Positions 63,689-64,000 of a stretch of DNA of 64,000 bases are shown piece by piece. The notes below the pieces were generated by a model. That model saw nothing but the letters and a program-made list of their open reading frames with translations, was not told the DNA's origin and made no database searches. Each line of letters begins with the position of its first letter. Position 1 is the first letter of the stretch. A program made the translations under genes and the position numbers. The stretch lies in assembly GCA_021324305.1 (NCBI GenBank), contig JAJPJI010000034.1, positions 44,902-108,901 of the forward strand, written 5' to 3'. Source of the DNA: Gammaproteobacteria bacterium. Its GTDB lineage: Bacteria > Pseudomonadota > Gammaproteobacteria > DSM-16500.

Positions 63689-64000
63689 AAATCTTTCTGA
63701 GAAACGATTAGCAAAACGAGATGTTTATTTAAAAGAGCAACCTGTTATTCATGCAATTTATGAATTCAAACAATTATTTCATAAGTTGCTAATGAAAAAG
63801 ATGATGCAGAAAAAAAGATGTGAAAGATATATCCCTGTCTTTTTAAAGATGATTAAAAGTTTAAAAGAAAGTCCGTTTAAACGATTAAAGACCCTTGGAA
63901 AAACATTTTATCAATGGCGAGAGGAGATTGTGAGGATGTGGCGATTTACGAAAAATAATGGAATAACGGAAGGCTTCCATCGAAAGATGAAACTGATACA
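63689..64000 (+). mobile_element. ISL3-family transposase fragment, cut by window edge
   Basis: Open frame NLSEKRLAKRDVYLKEQPVI ... FYQWREEIVRMWRFTKNNGITEGFHRKMKLI, the C-terminal half of an ISL3 transposase, continuing past the window. No start is present: it begins where the IS256 fragment ends. The final 50 bases match the remnant at 58156 almost exactly. Confidence 0.85.

Noticed and set aside
57105..64000. CRISPR array in the AT-rich accessory block
   Set aside because: Repeats present are a coding microsatellite and a small mirror array; no regularly spaced repeats with unique spacers are visible.

Overview
The window looks like chromosome from an intracellular gammaproteobacterium of the order Legionellales (Coxiellaceae/Aquicella-like). 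That placement is inference. It rests on three ProA/Msp-like M4 metalloproteases, an hslVU pair and household genes with gammaproteobacterial sequences, and many proteins that look like Dot/Icm (type IVB) effectors: cysteine-protease folds, coiled coils, a kinase-like fold and a C-terminal CaaX box. Several of these genes are preceded by PmrA-like boxes (YTTAAK-N5-YTTAAK). No secretion machinery lies in the window, so effector calls are candidates only.

Layout. 1-3.5 kb: two tandem secreted M4 proteases, the first cut by the window edge, then tRNA-Gly(CCC). 3.7-8.3 kb: periplasmic alpha-carbonic anhydrase, a short AsmA-like protein, exonuclease III, two overlapping unknown genes behind a PmrA-like box, and an exported SAM-hydrolase-family protein. 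8.4-16.8 kb: housekeeping (rph, hslV-hslU, an exported alpha/beta hydrolase, rpiA, a VOC protein, rpe, a GT39-like glycosyltransferase, acylphosphatase, rubredoxin). 17-23.3 kb: a C58-like candidate effector, hemL, a TIGR01777-type epimerase, a large membrane protein behind the best PmrA-like box, and hemJ. 23.6-28.3 kb: ahpD/ahpC with an OxyR-like half operator, erpA, an MFS transporter and an FAD/NAD(P) protein. 28.3-31.9 kb: a translationally coupled sulfation cassette (ATP sulfurylase/APS kinase fusion, sulfotransferase, PAP phosphatase). 32-38.7 kb: a probably frameshifted small lipoprotein, neutral ceramidase, two small secreted proteins, an unknown gene, a third M4 protease and an unknown membrane protein. 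38.7-51.2 kb: a large HAD protein, a metzincin-like protease, a GH18 chitinase, a kinase-fold-like effector candidate, acyl-CoA synthetase, and a run of exported small proteins with a decayed outer-membrane transporter. 51.3-57.1 kb: a caspase-like (clan CD) protease with a coiled coil, an unknown protein, a secreted sphingomyelinase and a papain-like protease.

57.1-64 kb is an AT-rich accessory block. It holds a GIY-YIG pair, an ISL3-type remnant, a tRNA 3'-end remnant fused to a truncated tyrosine integrase, an AbiEi/AbiEii toxin-antitoxin pair with its operator palindrome, a frameshifted abortive-infection-like pseudogene, an effector candidate ending in CMLQ with a hexanucleotide repeat, and nested IS256 and ISL3 fragments at the right edge.

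Themes. (1) Secreted degradation of host polymers and lipids: three M4 proteases, two other HExxH proteins, chitinase, and both enzymes needed to take sphingomyelin to ceramide and then sphingosine. (2) A self-contained PAPS supply, sulfotransfer and PAP disposal unit. (3) A dispersed set of effector-like genes sharing a promoter architecture. (4) A decaying mobile island carrying phage-defence genes. All calls come from reading the sequence; no database search was run.
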